Positions 1 through 12,307 of a DNA stretch of 64,000 nt are shown here, one piece after another. The stretch covers positions 2,356,001 through 2,420,000 of the forward strand of contig NC_052472.1 in the NCBI RefSeq assembly GCF_009730915.1, written 5' to 3'. Positions within the stretch are counted from its first letter, which is position 1. Each line of letters starts with the position of its first letter. Both the position numbers and the translations under genes were made by a program. Below the pieces are notes generated by a model. That model was not told where the DNA came from. It searched no databases and saw nothing but the letters and a program-made list of their open reading frames with translations. Source of the DNA: Dioscorea cayenensis subsp. rotundata. Its lineage: Eukaryota > Streptophyta > Magnoliopsida > Dioscoreales > Dioscoreaceae.

Positions 1-650
1 TTATTTTATTTATTTTATTTTTTGAAAGAACCCCTCAAATAGAGAAGCTATTTTATTAAAAAACTGAGAAATTAAAATAGCTAAACTGAGGAACAAAACA
101 GAAAGAAGACTAATTAAACAAGAATAAAAAGCATTAGAATTTGGCATGGTCAACCTAGGTGGTCAGCAAAGATGTGTTCATAGATTATTGTTGGCCATAA
201 TGTCCATGCATTGCCGATACCTGTATGTTTCTACCATTGTTGACTTCATCCAAGTGTTTGGAGATGTTCACACAATACCTCAGTGTAATGCACAGTGTTT
301 GAACTCAGTGATTGGCTATAATTGTCACGCATGGATTTTGTCATCATTGTTAACTTAGTTCAAGGGGTTACCGATGTGCATGATTTAGTTCAATGTGACA
401 TTTTCAGTTTGTTGTTACATTTGGCAACCTCATAATTGTCATAATTGCGAACTCAGTGATTGGCCATAATTGTCACGCATGCATCGTTTGTTTTTTAGTT
501 GTAGCTTCTTAGCTTCATGCTCATTTAACTTGTCCAAAAAGCTGAGAGTATCTATCATAAACCCCCTCAGTTTTCTATCTCCATTCAGCACTTAAAACTA
601 TGTATTAATATCATTTAAACAAGTTTATTATTAGTTCAACGTCAAACCAG
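1..650. other. Intergenic, no gene seen; 33-bp direct repeat
   Basis: No coding region is recognisable here. The only structure is a direct repeat beginning with GAACTCAGTGATTGGC at 301-333 and again at 449-481; the copies differ at one position. The aconitase homology of the neighbouring pseudogene stops at about 650, so this is the outer flank of the inverted duplication. Confidence 0.5.
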
Positions 651-2253
651 TCTGTCTACTCAGATTTTGTGCAAATATCATTGATGTTGGGTTAAGTGAT
701 TGACTGGTTTGACAGTAATTAGTAATTACCATGGTAGCGTCAAACAAAGACAATTTCTCTCCTGAGGGCAAGTGTATTTATTGTTTTGGTACAAAGCTCT
801 TACTTCTCCCGATGTTCCCCTTGCCATCATTTCATCATTACCATGATGACTGCTGCCTTGGTGGTGTAACGAGCGCCGCACGGTGATCATTGGTCATTGG
901 GACGATCGGGAAAACCGTGACAACTGCCATAGAGGAGTTGGAAGTCTTTTCTCTTGACACCATGTTCCATATAGCATATAGTATTTCGCAAAAAAAAAAG
1001 CTGTCTTTGTGCATGCTTCCAGAAGGTGAGATGTCAGACTCATCAGTTGTGATGCTGTCTGTCACCAAAGTTTAGCAAGTAATATGCATAGCATAGTTCA
1101 CAGGATGTGGGCCCGGAGGAGACACAGTCATGTTCTTGAGGAGTCTCATGAATGTAATGTATAGGTTGATGATGTTGGTTCCCAGGAGTAGAGGCTGCCA
1201 GATGGTTCTGTATCAAAATCAATGTCGACCTGCAAAACATTTTTATTTTAGTCAGCACTAATTACAAAGAATAGAGAATAGACCATTACAAAGATTTCAA
1301 TAAATTTTCATTGGGTGAAACCCATTATATCATACAGGCACCATTCTTCTCCAACAATCAACAAGAACATGACATGATAGTGCAAAGTATTACTACATTC
1401 ATATAGACCCTCCTAAGTTATTAAAGTTGAGAACTATAATTTGCTTCAATAACCACATGACCATCTTCAAATTTGCAGTTTTCAAGCATTAACATAAGAG
1501 GTGATGATTAAGAATCTAACACGCATTGTTTAGATATTGTGCCAGCAAGAGCATAAGCAACCACCAGAGATAAAAGATGGAAGATACTTTGCTCTAGTTA
1601 AGGGATGCACATGACCCTCAACGTTCCTATTTCCAGAGTCCAGACAACCCTGCTGCAGCAACAATATCTGAAAATATACAAAAACGGCTTCCAAACTTAA
1701 AGTGAGATCATTCAGAAGCCAGAGAGCCAATTAATGTGCTCTTGATCAACTAACTGATCAGAAACTTTTACCACTTTCAGATATTGCTGATGAGACTATT
1801 TCATCAAGGTCACCAGAATTCCCGATACATGTTGTACATCCATAACCAACAATATGAAAGCCCAATTTATTCAAATATTTCTGCAGGCCATTGGAAAAGA
1901 TAAAACTCATCATTTAGAAAGTAATGAGAAAACTGTGATTATAACCACTGTTCTTCATCCCTCAAGTTGTGCCTCTTTTCCAAGCATTTTTTCCCCACTC
2001 CCAAACCAGGAGCCACACTTCTCTTAATCCATGGTTTCACTGGGTACATAGAAAACAAAAGAAAGAAACCATCAGCTGTACCGGAAATATCTCAGCATCC
2101 TTCAATTATTACTTGAAGTTTTGTGAATGTGTCTCACGATGAATAAGGCTGATGCAGTTTGCTTAAATTAAATAAGTGATGGTAATTTAGATAATAATAG
2201 AACCACTTCTAGAAGTAGTCAAGCAGATTTCGCACATGACTAAAAGCTTCCTT

Positions 2254-2595
2254 TAGGCTGCATTTGGTTATAGATAAAATGAGAGTTTAGAATTTGTACT
2301 TGAGGCAAAACTTTTTATGCCAAGTTATCTTGAAGTTCGTCATTTTTAATGCTAATTAAAACAAATAAATTTTAATTCGAGTCATATAATCCTATTAATG
2401 GTTAATATTAATTAATGATTGACGACCAGGTTAATACTAAACTAGTGGTTGCATTACTCTAATCAATCCTTTTATAAAGAGTTATTTTACTTTCAACTAT
2501 ATTCCAATTTATTTCATTTGATTGTCCATTCAAAAATAACTTGGAATAAGCTGGGTTCAGTCATTCCAATTTTTCTTGAACCAAACATGGCCTCA
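2254..2595. mobile_element. MITE in aconitase intron, left-arm copy
   Basis: A segment of about 340 bp bounded by imperfect inverted ends: TAGGCTGCATTTGGTTATAG at the left and AACCAAACATGGCCTCA at the right. It lies in the intron that matches the intron holding 17634-17974 in the other arm, and the two are homologous in opposite orientation. The insertion therefore predates the inverted duplication. The superfamily is not certain, since I cannot identify a target duplication. Confidence 0.6.
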
Positions 2596-5500
2596 GTTTA
2601 TAAAATATTTCAACTAGAATAGATAGTTAGAAAAGATAAGGAAACTATAGAACTAAAAAGAAAATTGAAGTCATTGATGATCAGATAAGGGATCTTATTT
2701 ATACAACCTCAAGGCCTAGTTCATAAGCCTTCTCGGCAACCAAAGCAGCTCCAAGCATCACACTAGGTTTTGAGGTGATGGTGCAACTGGTGATTACTGC
2801 AATAACAACATCACCATGTTTTATCTGTGCTGGCATTCCGTGAAAAGAGAAATCTGCGACTTTGTTCTGAATCTTTTGGTACAGCAAAACCCTGAAGCAT
2901 CAAAGAGCTCTCTCATTATGAAAACAGCACAAACTCCTCACAATAAAAATTTTTTAAAAAAAAAAGTACATTGAAATCATGTGGTTGCCAGATAAGCATT
3001 GTTTCAGACTTCCAGATGTTCTCTTTCAGAAGTAAATAAGAACAATACTAAGCAATATGCTAATACAGTGATACTTTTTTCAAGTGATACATGAAACATG
3101 TGGCAGATCAATATTAAGGAGATATGCCAATCCATCAACCAATCCATTGTATAAAAAGCAAGAAACAACATCATTCACTCTCAACAAAACAAATAAACAT
3201 TTTTGTGGAAATTAGAAATTTGATTTCTCCATAAGGTTCCTCACATGATCTGTGCAATGACTGACAAAAGCCAAGAAAAAATAAGTTCCTCAATAGGGTC
3301 TAGCCCCAAAGTTCAAGTGATATGAAACAAGTTGGTGGAAATGCTGAAAACAAGCAGTTGAGAAAGGACTGAAAGAGAGATTTATGAAATCAACCATATT
3401 TTCTGAAGAATAAATACCATACGAATAGGAATGAAAGCTAGTGAGTTGTTATCACTGTGGTTTCATAGGAAAAAATTTCAATGTCATAGATGCATTCCAC
3501 AAAGGATATCTTATACGGAGAAAGATTTCACAAGCGGAATTCTCAAATGTTATTCAAAATTAAAATGCGCATAAAACAAACCTGTGAAAATCTGTAAATC
3601 TAAATTAAAAAAAAATGGTGCTTATATATTAGAGACAACAGATAGAATTTTAAAGATTTCATAGAATGTTCCAACCTTCAATCAGAAGTAAAAGTTTCAT
3701 CAGAGAGACAAACACCAGAGACAAATAGGAAACTTGACCCTATAGCCAAATTAGCTACTTAGGTATGAAAGAAACATTCTGGAGAGGAGAATTTAGAAAT
3801 TCTGTCAAAGAGGAATTTGAAAAATTCATCAAAGAAAAGAATTTGTCAATTCAGCTAAAAAGGAAAACAGAGGAATTCATCAGAGCAGAGAATTTAGAAA
3901 TTCATTATTGAAAAAGAATGGAATATGAATTTTTAGCATGGTCTCCTTCATGTATGAAAGTCAGCTTGGCACAAGACATAACTTGAAAAATGCACTCAAA
4001 AAGAAATTGACACATATTCTATGGGAGCTATCAAAATCTATTTAATTCCATATTCATAAGTTAATGGATTTATATTTGATCCACTGAAAGGTGCATTTTC
4101 TCAATTTTCTCAAACTTTCACTAGCACTTATATTTTGAATTGCATAACTAGATACATGCCACAATAAAATAGTATGCTCCTATATCAATGAATAAAAAAA
4201 ATCTAAATTCTATTAACAACTTCAATATAATGGCATTATATTAGAAGGAACAAAAATGGTTCAATTGAGCTTCATCATAATTAGCAGGATTGGCAAAAAT
4301 TAGAAGACACGAGGAAGTACCACATCAACTGAACATACAATGATCAAGGAAAGAAGTCAAAAAGGCGTTTTAATGCAAGTATAAAGGTTCATCCTAAAAT
4401 AGAAGGGGGAAGGGTTAGCTCACCTTCAATCCTGCTTTGTTGTCTAAACAGGAATGCCAGTTCACTTTCATTTCTTTTAATGGAACTCGATCATGTGGCC
4501 TGCCATAGTTGTGATTTAGAAGAAAACGACAAACATCAACATGGAAACTAATTTCAGTTGGAAATTAAGTGAAGAAGATTTAACCTTTTAGGCCCTGCTA
4601 CCCAAAGTTCACATCTTCAAGATTCAATTCCAAGTATGATGAGTAAACCCTCTCTATCTGGAGCTGCATTTAGAAACTAAATCATTAAGTTACAACAAAA
4701 AATTACAAGAATGAAAATTCCACAAGTTACATGGTTTTAAAATAATATCATTCTCTGGTACATATCTGCACAACCGATCGTGAGGAAATGGAAGACACAA
4801 ACACATCGCCAAAAGGATAAAACTAGAATGAAACCATTTACCTGACCAAGCATGGCAACTTCAGCTTCTTTTCCATCAACTCCCCAACCAGTACCACCTA
4901 ATCTGTCTATCATATTTGTGTGTGAGTCAGTACCGACACTATTAGGATAGAGCATTCCACCATTGTTAAAGACAATACGACCAAGGTACTCTAAGTTCAC
5001 CTGGCAAAAGAAACCGCAAATTACGAAGTACTGGAAGAATGCATGATCAAGTAATAGTTCTTTCACTTAACTAATATCAACATTCAACATTTTGGCACTA
5101 CCAGCCATTAAATGTATATTAGCTAAAAGAAACAACCCCCATTTCATATATATATATATATAATAATAATAAATAAGAAATTAAAATTAAAATTTAAAAA
5201 AAAAACATAGTGGACAATACCAGATCCAGGTTGGTACAACAAGCATGTTGTTGAAACCATTTATCCCCATTTCAAAAACGCAATTCTTTCCTTGTGGTGC
5301 TGGAACTCAAGTTCCATATTTGATTGAACTGCATGTTCTGATTTTGCCACATCAACTTGAACTGAATGGCAATAACAAGATCAACAGGAACCTGTATAGA
5401 TAATTTTAAGCTGGTTATGGCTTGCGGCATCTGATAATGAAAAGAAAATTTGACAGAGACATAAACAGTTTTTTTTAAAAAAAAATTAAGTGAAACGAAA

Positions 5501-5935
5501 TTCTTTCATTATTTACAACATATCTTCAGAATTTTAACTCAGAGAGGGGAAAGATTACAAAGACTTATGGCACACTCATCACACAGCAATCTTTTTCTCT
5601 AGACTTTGGTTCTCTAGAAAATGCAGGCCCAATCTTCTTCTGATAGAGAGTTGGAAAACCTTCAGCCAAAAGTGGCCAAAGATAACAAGGACGATATAAC
5701 ATGCTATTAAGCATAACAATAATATTGTAAAGAGTCAAACTTTTACAACAAAAATCAGAAAGTAGGGAATGAACTTTTGCAAGCAAATCCAATGTTACCT
5801 TTACTCATGCAACAATTTCCTTTACTCAAAGCACAAATAACAAGTTCCAAGTAATTTTCTTGAATAAAGAAAGATTAAAATCCATTAAAGTCAAAATTAT
5901 ACACAATCATTCATCTGCCTGCAATGACAATCATC

Positions 5936-5968
5936 ATCATCATCATCATCATCATCACCATCACCTTT
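5936..5968. repeat. ATC microsatellite in aconitase intron
   Basis: An (ATC)n run. Its counterpart in the right arm is the GAT run near 14549-14565, followed in both arms by the same TGTCATTGCA flank in opposite orientation. It is a useful alignment anchor between the arms. Confidence 0.8.
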
Positions 5969-6218
5969 CATACCTTGCATAAGACACAGGACAGATTCAA
6001 GAAGGCCCCGTCATCAACTTGTTTACTTCAACTTTTGCTTTGAACTGTAGAAACTAACCAAAAGCAAGCGATTGAAGGTCAAAGCAGGCTCCTAGCACAT
6101 ATATGCCAAAATATTTTTAAAATTTTTTAAGGATTTTCTATAAACATCTATTGGCGACAAATTTAATGTGGAATCCACATCCATAAGGCTCCCCTAACCA
6201 CACCAGACTTAACATAGT

Positions 6219-7409
6219 TGATGTCATAGATAGAAGAGGAACACAATAATTATGGCCAAGAAGGATGCTGAGATAAAGTAAAGTTGAAGCATGAACAACG
6301 TCAAAAGGATTTGGGTATTTAGAGATATAACAAACTAAAGAAAAGAATCGTAATATCTCCCTTCTTCACCAACAATTAAGACTTTTCATGCTAGGCCTGC
6401 ATCAACCCTCTAATCTCTAACCTAATCCAATATTACCCATCCAATTTATTATAGTCACATGCCAATTACATATCTACTACATAAAAATTAAACTAAATTA
6501 AAATAACTAATTGAGTAATTTAACAAATACAATGTTCCTGCATCAATATTCCAAGTTGGAGAGCCTGACTTCATTAAACAAGCTTTTGCCACTTCAATAT
6601 GTGTTTGGATCAATATTCTTTAATTCATCTTCTGCCATCCATGTGCCTTCACCATGTGGTTTACCCACCATTTCACCAAAAAAAAATCTTTGATATCTGT
6701 TGTCACTCTCGAATTGAACTGCTTTAACATCTAATATATCGACAGCAATATCTGGCTGTAGTTCTGGTAGCTAATAAACTTGATCTGCAACTGTTAAAAC
6801 TTCTCCATTAAATCCCTTGATCGAACGGGTACAAATCAGAAGCATTGATGGTTGGGCTGAATTTGTAACTCATATGACAGATCTCTTAACTATGAATTGG
6901 AGCCAATATTGTTTAGCACCAAACCACATTCTGGTATGTTTGAAGGATCATGGTTCCACCGGTTTTTGTTGTTGTAGAGCCCACAAGGCTTATAACAGGT
7001 CTTCACGAGCTTGTGAAACCAAATATGATCTTGAATCTTTTTTCTCAAGGACCAATTTGATGTGGTAAATAGAAGAGGAACGCAAATAATTACAGCCAAA
7101 AATTACCCAAAGATGAAGTAAAATTGAAGTAAGAACAATGTCAAAGGATCTTGATAGTTAGAGATCTAACAAACTCTAGAAAAGGATATATAACAACCAT
7201 CTTTCACCAACCCTTATTGACCTTTTACGCTAAGGCTACATCAGTTCTCTAATTCCAACCCAACCTTGTAAAAAAAAACTCTATCTAGTTTTAGCCATCC
7301 AATTCATTATATTATAGTCAGATACTGATTACGTGCCCTGCTAAATTAAAACTAAAATGAGTTAAAATAACTAATTGACTGATTAAACAAATATGATTCT
7401 CTTGCATCA
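6219..7409 (-). mobile_element. Ty3/gypsy LTR element relic, left-arm copy
   Basis: This is the minus-strand counterpart of the element at 12308-14341. The LTR starts with TGATG at 7409 and the other LTR ends with CATCA at 6219. Flanking 5-bp duplications are ACAAT and ACTAT read on the minus strand, one mismatch apart. Internally it keeps a gag-like stretch (6817-7060) and the region just before the 3' LTR, but it lacks the integrase part present in the right arm. It is about 840 bp shorter than that copy. Shared position inside the same aconitase intron shows it was inherited through the duplication. Confidence 0.8.
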
Positions 7410-8539
7410 ATTGTTCAACCTATATTCTCATACTATCAATTTACTACGTTTCCCATAAGTAGTTTCAAATTTTTTTGATAATTAAAATAGCAAATTGAGC
7501 AAAGGTGTAGGACTCATAGTGCAGTGATAATGGCATAAACTTGAAGTTTGTAAATCATCCCTCTTACAATTCAATACAAGTCATAACACATAAAACAAAA
7601 AATATCCTTATTGAGAAAAAATAAAAAATAAAAACAAAAATTTATTTGAAAAAGAAAAAGAAAAGGTCACACACACACACACAGACACAAAACATAAAAT
7701 AAGAAATACAAATGATTAGACATGGCAAGGTCATATCTTATCAGATTAACAAGCAAACCACTAAAACCAGAACTTACTAGTGGATTGATTTTATTAAAAA
7801 CACCACCAAGTTTAATCATAACATCCCTCATGCATGCTAGATCCACAACAGCAGGAACACCAGTGAAATCCTGAACAATAAGGGAAGGAAAATCATTTTC
7901 AAACAAATAAAGAGAATGGAAAAGCAAAGTTCAATGTTATTGTGAAATATCATCAAGATGTCCTTATAATGTTACAATTGATTAGAAACAAACTAAACAA
8001 TCAAAAATAAATTGGTATATTTATTCATAACAACAGCAATCATCGCTGAAACCCCCGAAGCAAGCAAATCACCGATTATGATTCAAAAAGCAACAAACCA
8101 GAGCCCTACAACGTACCCATGGACTTAAAGCGACGTTCGAAGCGGTGAGCAAGAACGGCAGAGGACCGGATCTGGGCCAATGGCTGAGCAGAAACTAGGA
8201 TGTGCAGGAGATCGGGAGGAAGGAGGAGAGGTAGATATAGGTCTAGGGTTAGGGTTAGGGTTAATGGATGGAGAGGGTGGCCTGGAGACGGAGAACCGGA
8301 AAGAAGTTCTTGATGGTCAACATGAAGCTCTTCGTTTTTATTTGTTCCTGTTTTATATTTTCTCAAATTTGGTGTTAAAATTACATATTAATAATGCCTT
8401 TACTTTGTTCATTGCGCTTGATGGTAAATTTATCATCCAGTTCATTTTTTTTTAATTGGCATGTAATTTAAGTTGAAAATTGATATTGATATTAACTAAG
8501 AATCAAATTAGATGTTAATATGCAGGGACAAATACAAAT

Positions 8540-8708
8540 ACAATTTTTGATATAGGACGATAAACGTCACGGTCCCCCACTGGGAGAAGTCAAGGACAGG
8601 CGCAGCACCCTCACCCAAACACAAAGCATCGCATGGAGCAAGGTTCGAACACGCGACTTCCATGAAACTCTTGGGGACCCGGTACCACTAGGCCATTAGG
8701 CCGGTGGT
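8540..8708 (-). mobile_element. tRNA-derived SINE with target-site duplication
   Basis: On the minus strand the head carries a perfect RNA polymerase III A box, TGGCCTAGTGG (8685-8695), and a B box, GTTCGAACC (8642-8650). The element is flanked by a 12-bp direct repeat ACAAATACAAAT at 8528-8539 and 8709-8720, as expected from target-primed insertion. It is not a tRNA gene, since no cloverleaf or anticodon arm follows. A 5'-truncated relative lies at 26053-26145, sharing the block around CCACTGGGGGAAGTCAAGGAC (one G fewer here). Confidence 0.82.
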
Positions 8709-8764
8709 ACAAATACAAATTGCTCTTATACATTATTAATAAATGTGTCAAATATGACAAATAC

Positions 8765-9341
8765 TCATATCTTTTCAAATTTCTTTTCAAGTTTTTTCAA
8801 TACAGATAATTCATAATCTTCAAATCTAACTAGACTAGATATAGATAGTTCAGTATACCTTGCAGGAAATGTGGTAGTTGATGTGCTTGGAGTCGGAACA
8901 TATATAGATTTCTTTGCCTTGTGAAATTGGAATGCAGAAAGCTCCTTTTGAAGCTCAGCCGCAACTATTTTCTCTTTCCGGACAGCAAACTCACTAAGAT
9001 CAATCTTTGACGTGGCACGCTCCCGTTCCTCGAGGTCAGATGTTAGCTTCTGTCGCTTGGCATCAAAACGTGAGGCACGAAAGGCTTTCTTTCGAATCTG
9101 AGCATCGAAGGTTGCACGTGAAAAAGGCATCATGCAGTATTTTATAAGAAGTGATAAGATGTTGAAAATCAGCCGTGGCGTTTGGGTCATTAGGACGCTT
9201 ATCTGGATGGCGCTTCTTAGATTGCTCACGGTATGCTTTGTCAATTTGCTTAAAGCTTAGCTTGGAACCTTCCTCGCCGGAGGGAAGGCAAAGCATGAGA
9301 TAATGATCAACAAACTCTTCCGCGTCTTGGGTTTTCGCCAT
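8765..9341 (-). pseudogene. DNAJC17-like J-domain gene fragment
   Basis: Starts with an ATG at 9341 and reads as the J-domain exon of the DNAJC17-like genes at 34437 and 50531, with the HPD motif in KKRHPDKRPND. A frameshift near 9120-9140 breaks the reading frame, which continues in another frame through the coiled-coil-like KAFRASRFDAKRQKL segment. The sequence then jumps directly into the exon-3 equivalent and ends in LKKLEK followed by ATATGAGTATTTGTC. That tail matches the intron after exon 3 in the intact copies (GTATGAGTATTTGTC), so this is a deleted genomic copy and not a processed retrocopy. It lies just upstream of, and in line with, the left-arm aconitase pseudogene, the same order as at 50.5-54.1 kb. 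Confidence 0.85.
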
Positions 9342-9834
9342 AGTTGAATTAGTGAAATTACTTGTTATCTTTTTCAGTCTTATTATTATTATTGTTTATG
9401 GTCTATATAGATTTCTTATATAGTGTTATTATATAGGTTTTTATAAATCCTAATGTTATTAAAATTCTATCTCTTAATTTGAATAGGAGTAAGAGAAGGA
9501 GAGTGAATAAGTTAATAAAAGTAAAAAGTTCTACTATTATCCTATTTCTATTAGGAGTAAGAAAAAGAGGATAAATAAGTATAAAAGAAAATAAAAAAAA
9601 TCTATCACCACCGTGGTAATTCAAATAGAAGTTGGGATAAAAAAAAGGAAAGATAAGTTAAAAAAATAATAGAAAAAATTAATTAAAAAAAGGGTCAAAT
9701 AAAAAAATAAAAAAATCAAATTTAAAAAAGGGCTCACGTGACAAATTCAAAAAAAAAAAGATAGATTTAAAAAAATGATAATAAAATTCAAAATAAACAA
9801 ATAAATAAAAAGTGAAAAAAATCTCTCGCAATGG

Positions 9835-9945
9835 GCCGAGAAGAACAGGAAATAGAAGAAGAAAGAAGTGGAGGAGAGACGAAGAAGAAAGAAGAAAGAA
9901 GAAAGAAGAAAGGGAAAGAGGAAGACAAAAGGAGAAGGAAAGAGC
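9835..9945. repeat. GAA/GAAAGAA-rich purine tract
   Basis: About 110 bp made almost only of A and G, with repeated GAAGAAAGAA units. It lies in the spacer between the arms of the aconitase inverted duplication. From 9.35 to 9.83 kb the spacer is simple A/T-rich sequence with no gene. Confidence 0.75.
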
Positions 9946-10219
9946 TAGTATTATCAGGCACAGTTTTTTTTAATCATGATTTTGCATACTAATGCTTTTT
10001 TCCTACAGTATTTAGCATAGTTTTTGGCATAAGAAATTTTATTACGGTTTTCAGTATGTTTTTGTTTATTATGTGAAAAAAATAATTTATATAAAAATAA
10101 TTTTATTTAAATTTTCTTGAATTACACCAATAAAAAATTTTCTTAAATTGCTAAATAAAAATCATCTAGTTGAATTAACAATACATATACACTATACAAA
10201 AGCAATCATGCCAATGTGG

Positions 10220-10591
10220 GGGTAAATTTTTTAGTAGGTCACTAAGTTTTTGCTCATTTTCACTTTGATTATCGAACTTCAATTTGTATCAATTTGATCA
10301 CTCAACTTTAATTTGATTTGAGTGAGTAATAAATCATGGGATTTCAGCCCTCAAATGAATGATGTGGCTTTTTTTCAATAACAAAGACACCTCCAATAGA
10401 GTTAACAATATGTCATGGGGAGGATTAATTTGGATTTTCAAACAACCATGTAATCAATTGGGGGTTGAAATCCTTGATTTATTGCTCGGTGAAATCAAAT
10501 TAAAATTTAGTGATTAAATTGATATAAATTGAAGTTCGGTAATTAAAGTAAAAATGAGCCAAAGTTTAGCGATCTAGTAAAAAATTTACGT
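10220..10591. mobile_element. Foldback MITE, Mutator-type by target duplication
   Basis: The two ends are long inverted repeats of about 100 bp each: the left starts GGTAAATTTTTTAGTAGGTC and the right ends with the near-complement of it. The element is flanked by GCCAATGTGG at 10210-10219 and 10592-10601. A 9-10 bp duplication fits Mutator-like elements. No transposase is encoded. Confidence 0.78.
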
Positions 10592-12307
10592 GCCAATGTG
10601 GTGTGAGAGCTTGCATGGGATCAGAACAAAATGTTCAATAGTGATCCTTCTAAAAACCCATGTTCTTCCTTTTTTTTTTTTCCACGTCTTTGTTTGCTTG
10701 TTGGTTTTTTATTTATTTATTGTTCTGTGCATGCATGACCCCCTCTCTGTAATATTTTTTAATAAGTAAAAAATTCTCCAGCAAAAAAGAAATAAATAAA
10801 CAAGTAGAAATTGTTCTTTTGGTGGTATTAGCATGATGAAAGAAGAAATTCCAAAAAATTATAATGTGATGAATTAAGTTTTCTATTGTGAAAACTATGG
10901 TCATTGTCGCGTCTTTATTTCTGTGTTTTGATAGAATCCATGAAAAGTGAAAACCACCACCACCACCACCACCCTGTGCCTGTGGTACCTTCTTGTGCAA
11001 TTGGATAGTGATTTCATTTCTATAAACAACATCTCTCATCAAAACAAAAATTAAAACTAAAACTAAAACTAAATTAAAAGCTCTCCATCTCCATGTGGAT
11101 CATCGGAACACTCTCGAGATCCTCTTTTCGGATCTCCTTCGCCAGGTCCTTCTTCTCCCTCTAATTCTCCTTCTCCTCTTCTAACCCTAACCCTAGCACT
11201 CCATCCACCTCTCCTCCTTCCCCTTGGTCTCCTGGTCATCCCAATGCTGCTCGACACTTCTCCGGTGGCCAGTCTTTGCTCAGCCATCGCGCCCACATCC
11301 AGTCCTCTGCCGCACATGGTCGCTGCTTCGAACGCCGTTTTCAGTCCATTGGTACGTTCTTGGGGGTCTGGGTTGTTGTTTTTATTTTTTTATTTATTTT
11401 TTTTGAATTGGTGATTTGGTTTCAGCGACGAAGAATTCGTTTGAGGGGGATTTTGAGAAGCCCGGCGGTGGGAAGTTTGGGAGGTATTATAGCTTGCTGG
11501 CCCTCAATGATCTGAGGATCGGTGATCAGGCATTTCTTCGATTTAGTGTTTGGGATTTCTGCAGGTTTTTGATTGAGATTTGATGTGTGGGTGGTGGTGG
11601 GATTGCAGATAGACTTCCGTACTCGATCAGGATCTTGTTGGAGTCCTCAATCAGGAATTGTGATGAGAGTTTCATGTGACAGGGAAGGACGTCGAGAAGA
11701 TTATTTTTTATTGTTTAGTTTTTTCTTAACAATTGCAACACAGTAAGGATGTCTAAAACACATTTCACAATTAACATTTGAACTTTGCTTTCCATTCTCT
11801 TTATTTGTTTGAAACTGATTTTGGTTTCTCATTCCCTTATCACTCAGGATTTCACTGGTGTTCCTGCTGTTGTGGATCTAGCATGCATGAGGGATGCTAT
11901 GAACAAACTTGGGGGTGATTCAAATAAAATCAATCCACTAGTAAGTTTTGGTTTCGGTGGTTTACATGCTAACTAGATGAGCTATGGCTTTGCCATGTCA
12001 AATCATTTGTATTACTCATTTTGTGTGCTTGCGTGTGATTTTTTTTTTTCTTTTAATTTGATACTCTTTTAGTTTGTACTTTCTCAATATGGGTATTGTT
12101 GTTTTATGTGTTATGACTTGTATTGAATTGTAAAAGTGATGACTTACAAACTTCCAGTTAAATAGTAAGTCGAATTGGTGTATGCCATAACCACTGCACT
12201 ATGAGTTCTACACCTTTGCTCAATTTACTATTTTAATTATTAAACAAATTTGAAACTACTAATGGCAAACATGGTAAACTGATTGTATGAGAAATAGGTT
12301 GAACTAT

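Larger units (their letters stand above)
735..8290 (-). pseudogene. Aconitate hydratase pseudogene, left arm of an inverted duplication
   Basis: This is a decayed genomic copy of a plant aconitase (citrate to isocitrate, [4Fe-4S] enzyme), read on the minus strand. Recognisable exon matches, in gene order, are: transit-peptide/N-terminal exon near 8130-8290, the [16 protein letters not shown] exon at 7778-7870, the next exon at about 5211-5395, the [11 protein letters not shown] exon at 4842-5001, exons near 4570-4665 and 4426-4500, the [14 protein letters not shown] exon at about 2700-2890, then pieces near 1985-2040, 1775-1890, 1540-1670 and 735-1230. Three consecutive exons between 4.68 and 4.84 kb are missing, and most of exon 2 and all of exon 3 are gone. 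The exon at 5211-5395 has a 1-base loss in the VIDHSV region. Two exons near 1.2 kb are fused by deletion, and the last recognisable exon carries an insertion near 840-920. Homology ends inside the intron after 735. It mirrors the 11.16-20.31 kb copy in order, intron content and shared insertions. It is too broken to make aconitase. Confidence 0.9.

Noticed and set aside
8642..8695. Possible tRNA gene on the minus strand (perfect A and B boxes)
   Set aside because: No acceptor or anticodon stem can be formed, and the element has SINE flanking duplications; it is a SINE head.
9063..9341. DNAJC17 fragment as a processed retrocopy
   Set aside because: The lack of introns suggested this at first, but it ends with sequence of the intron after exon 3, and the internal joins are not at splice sites; deletion fits better.
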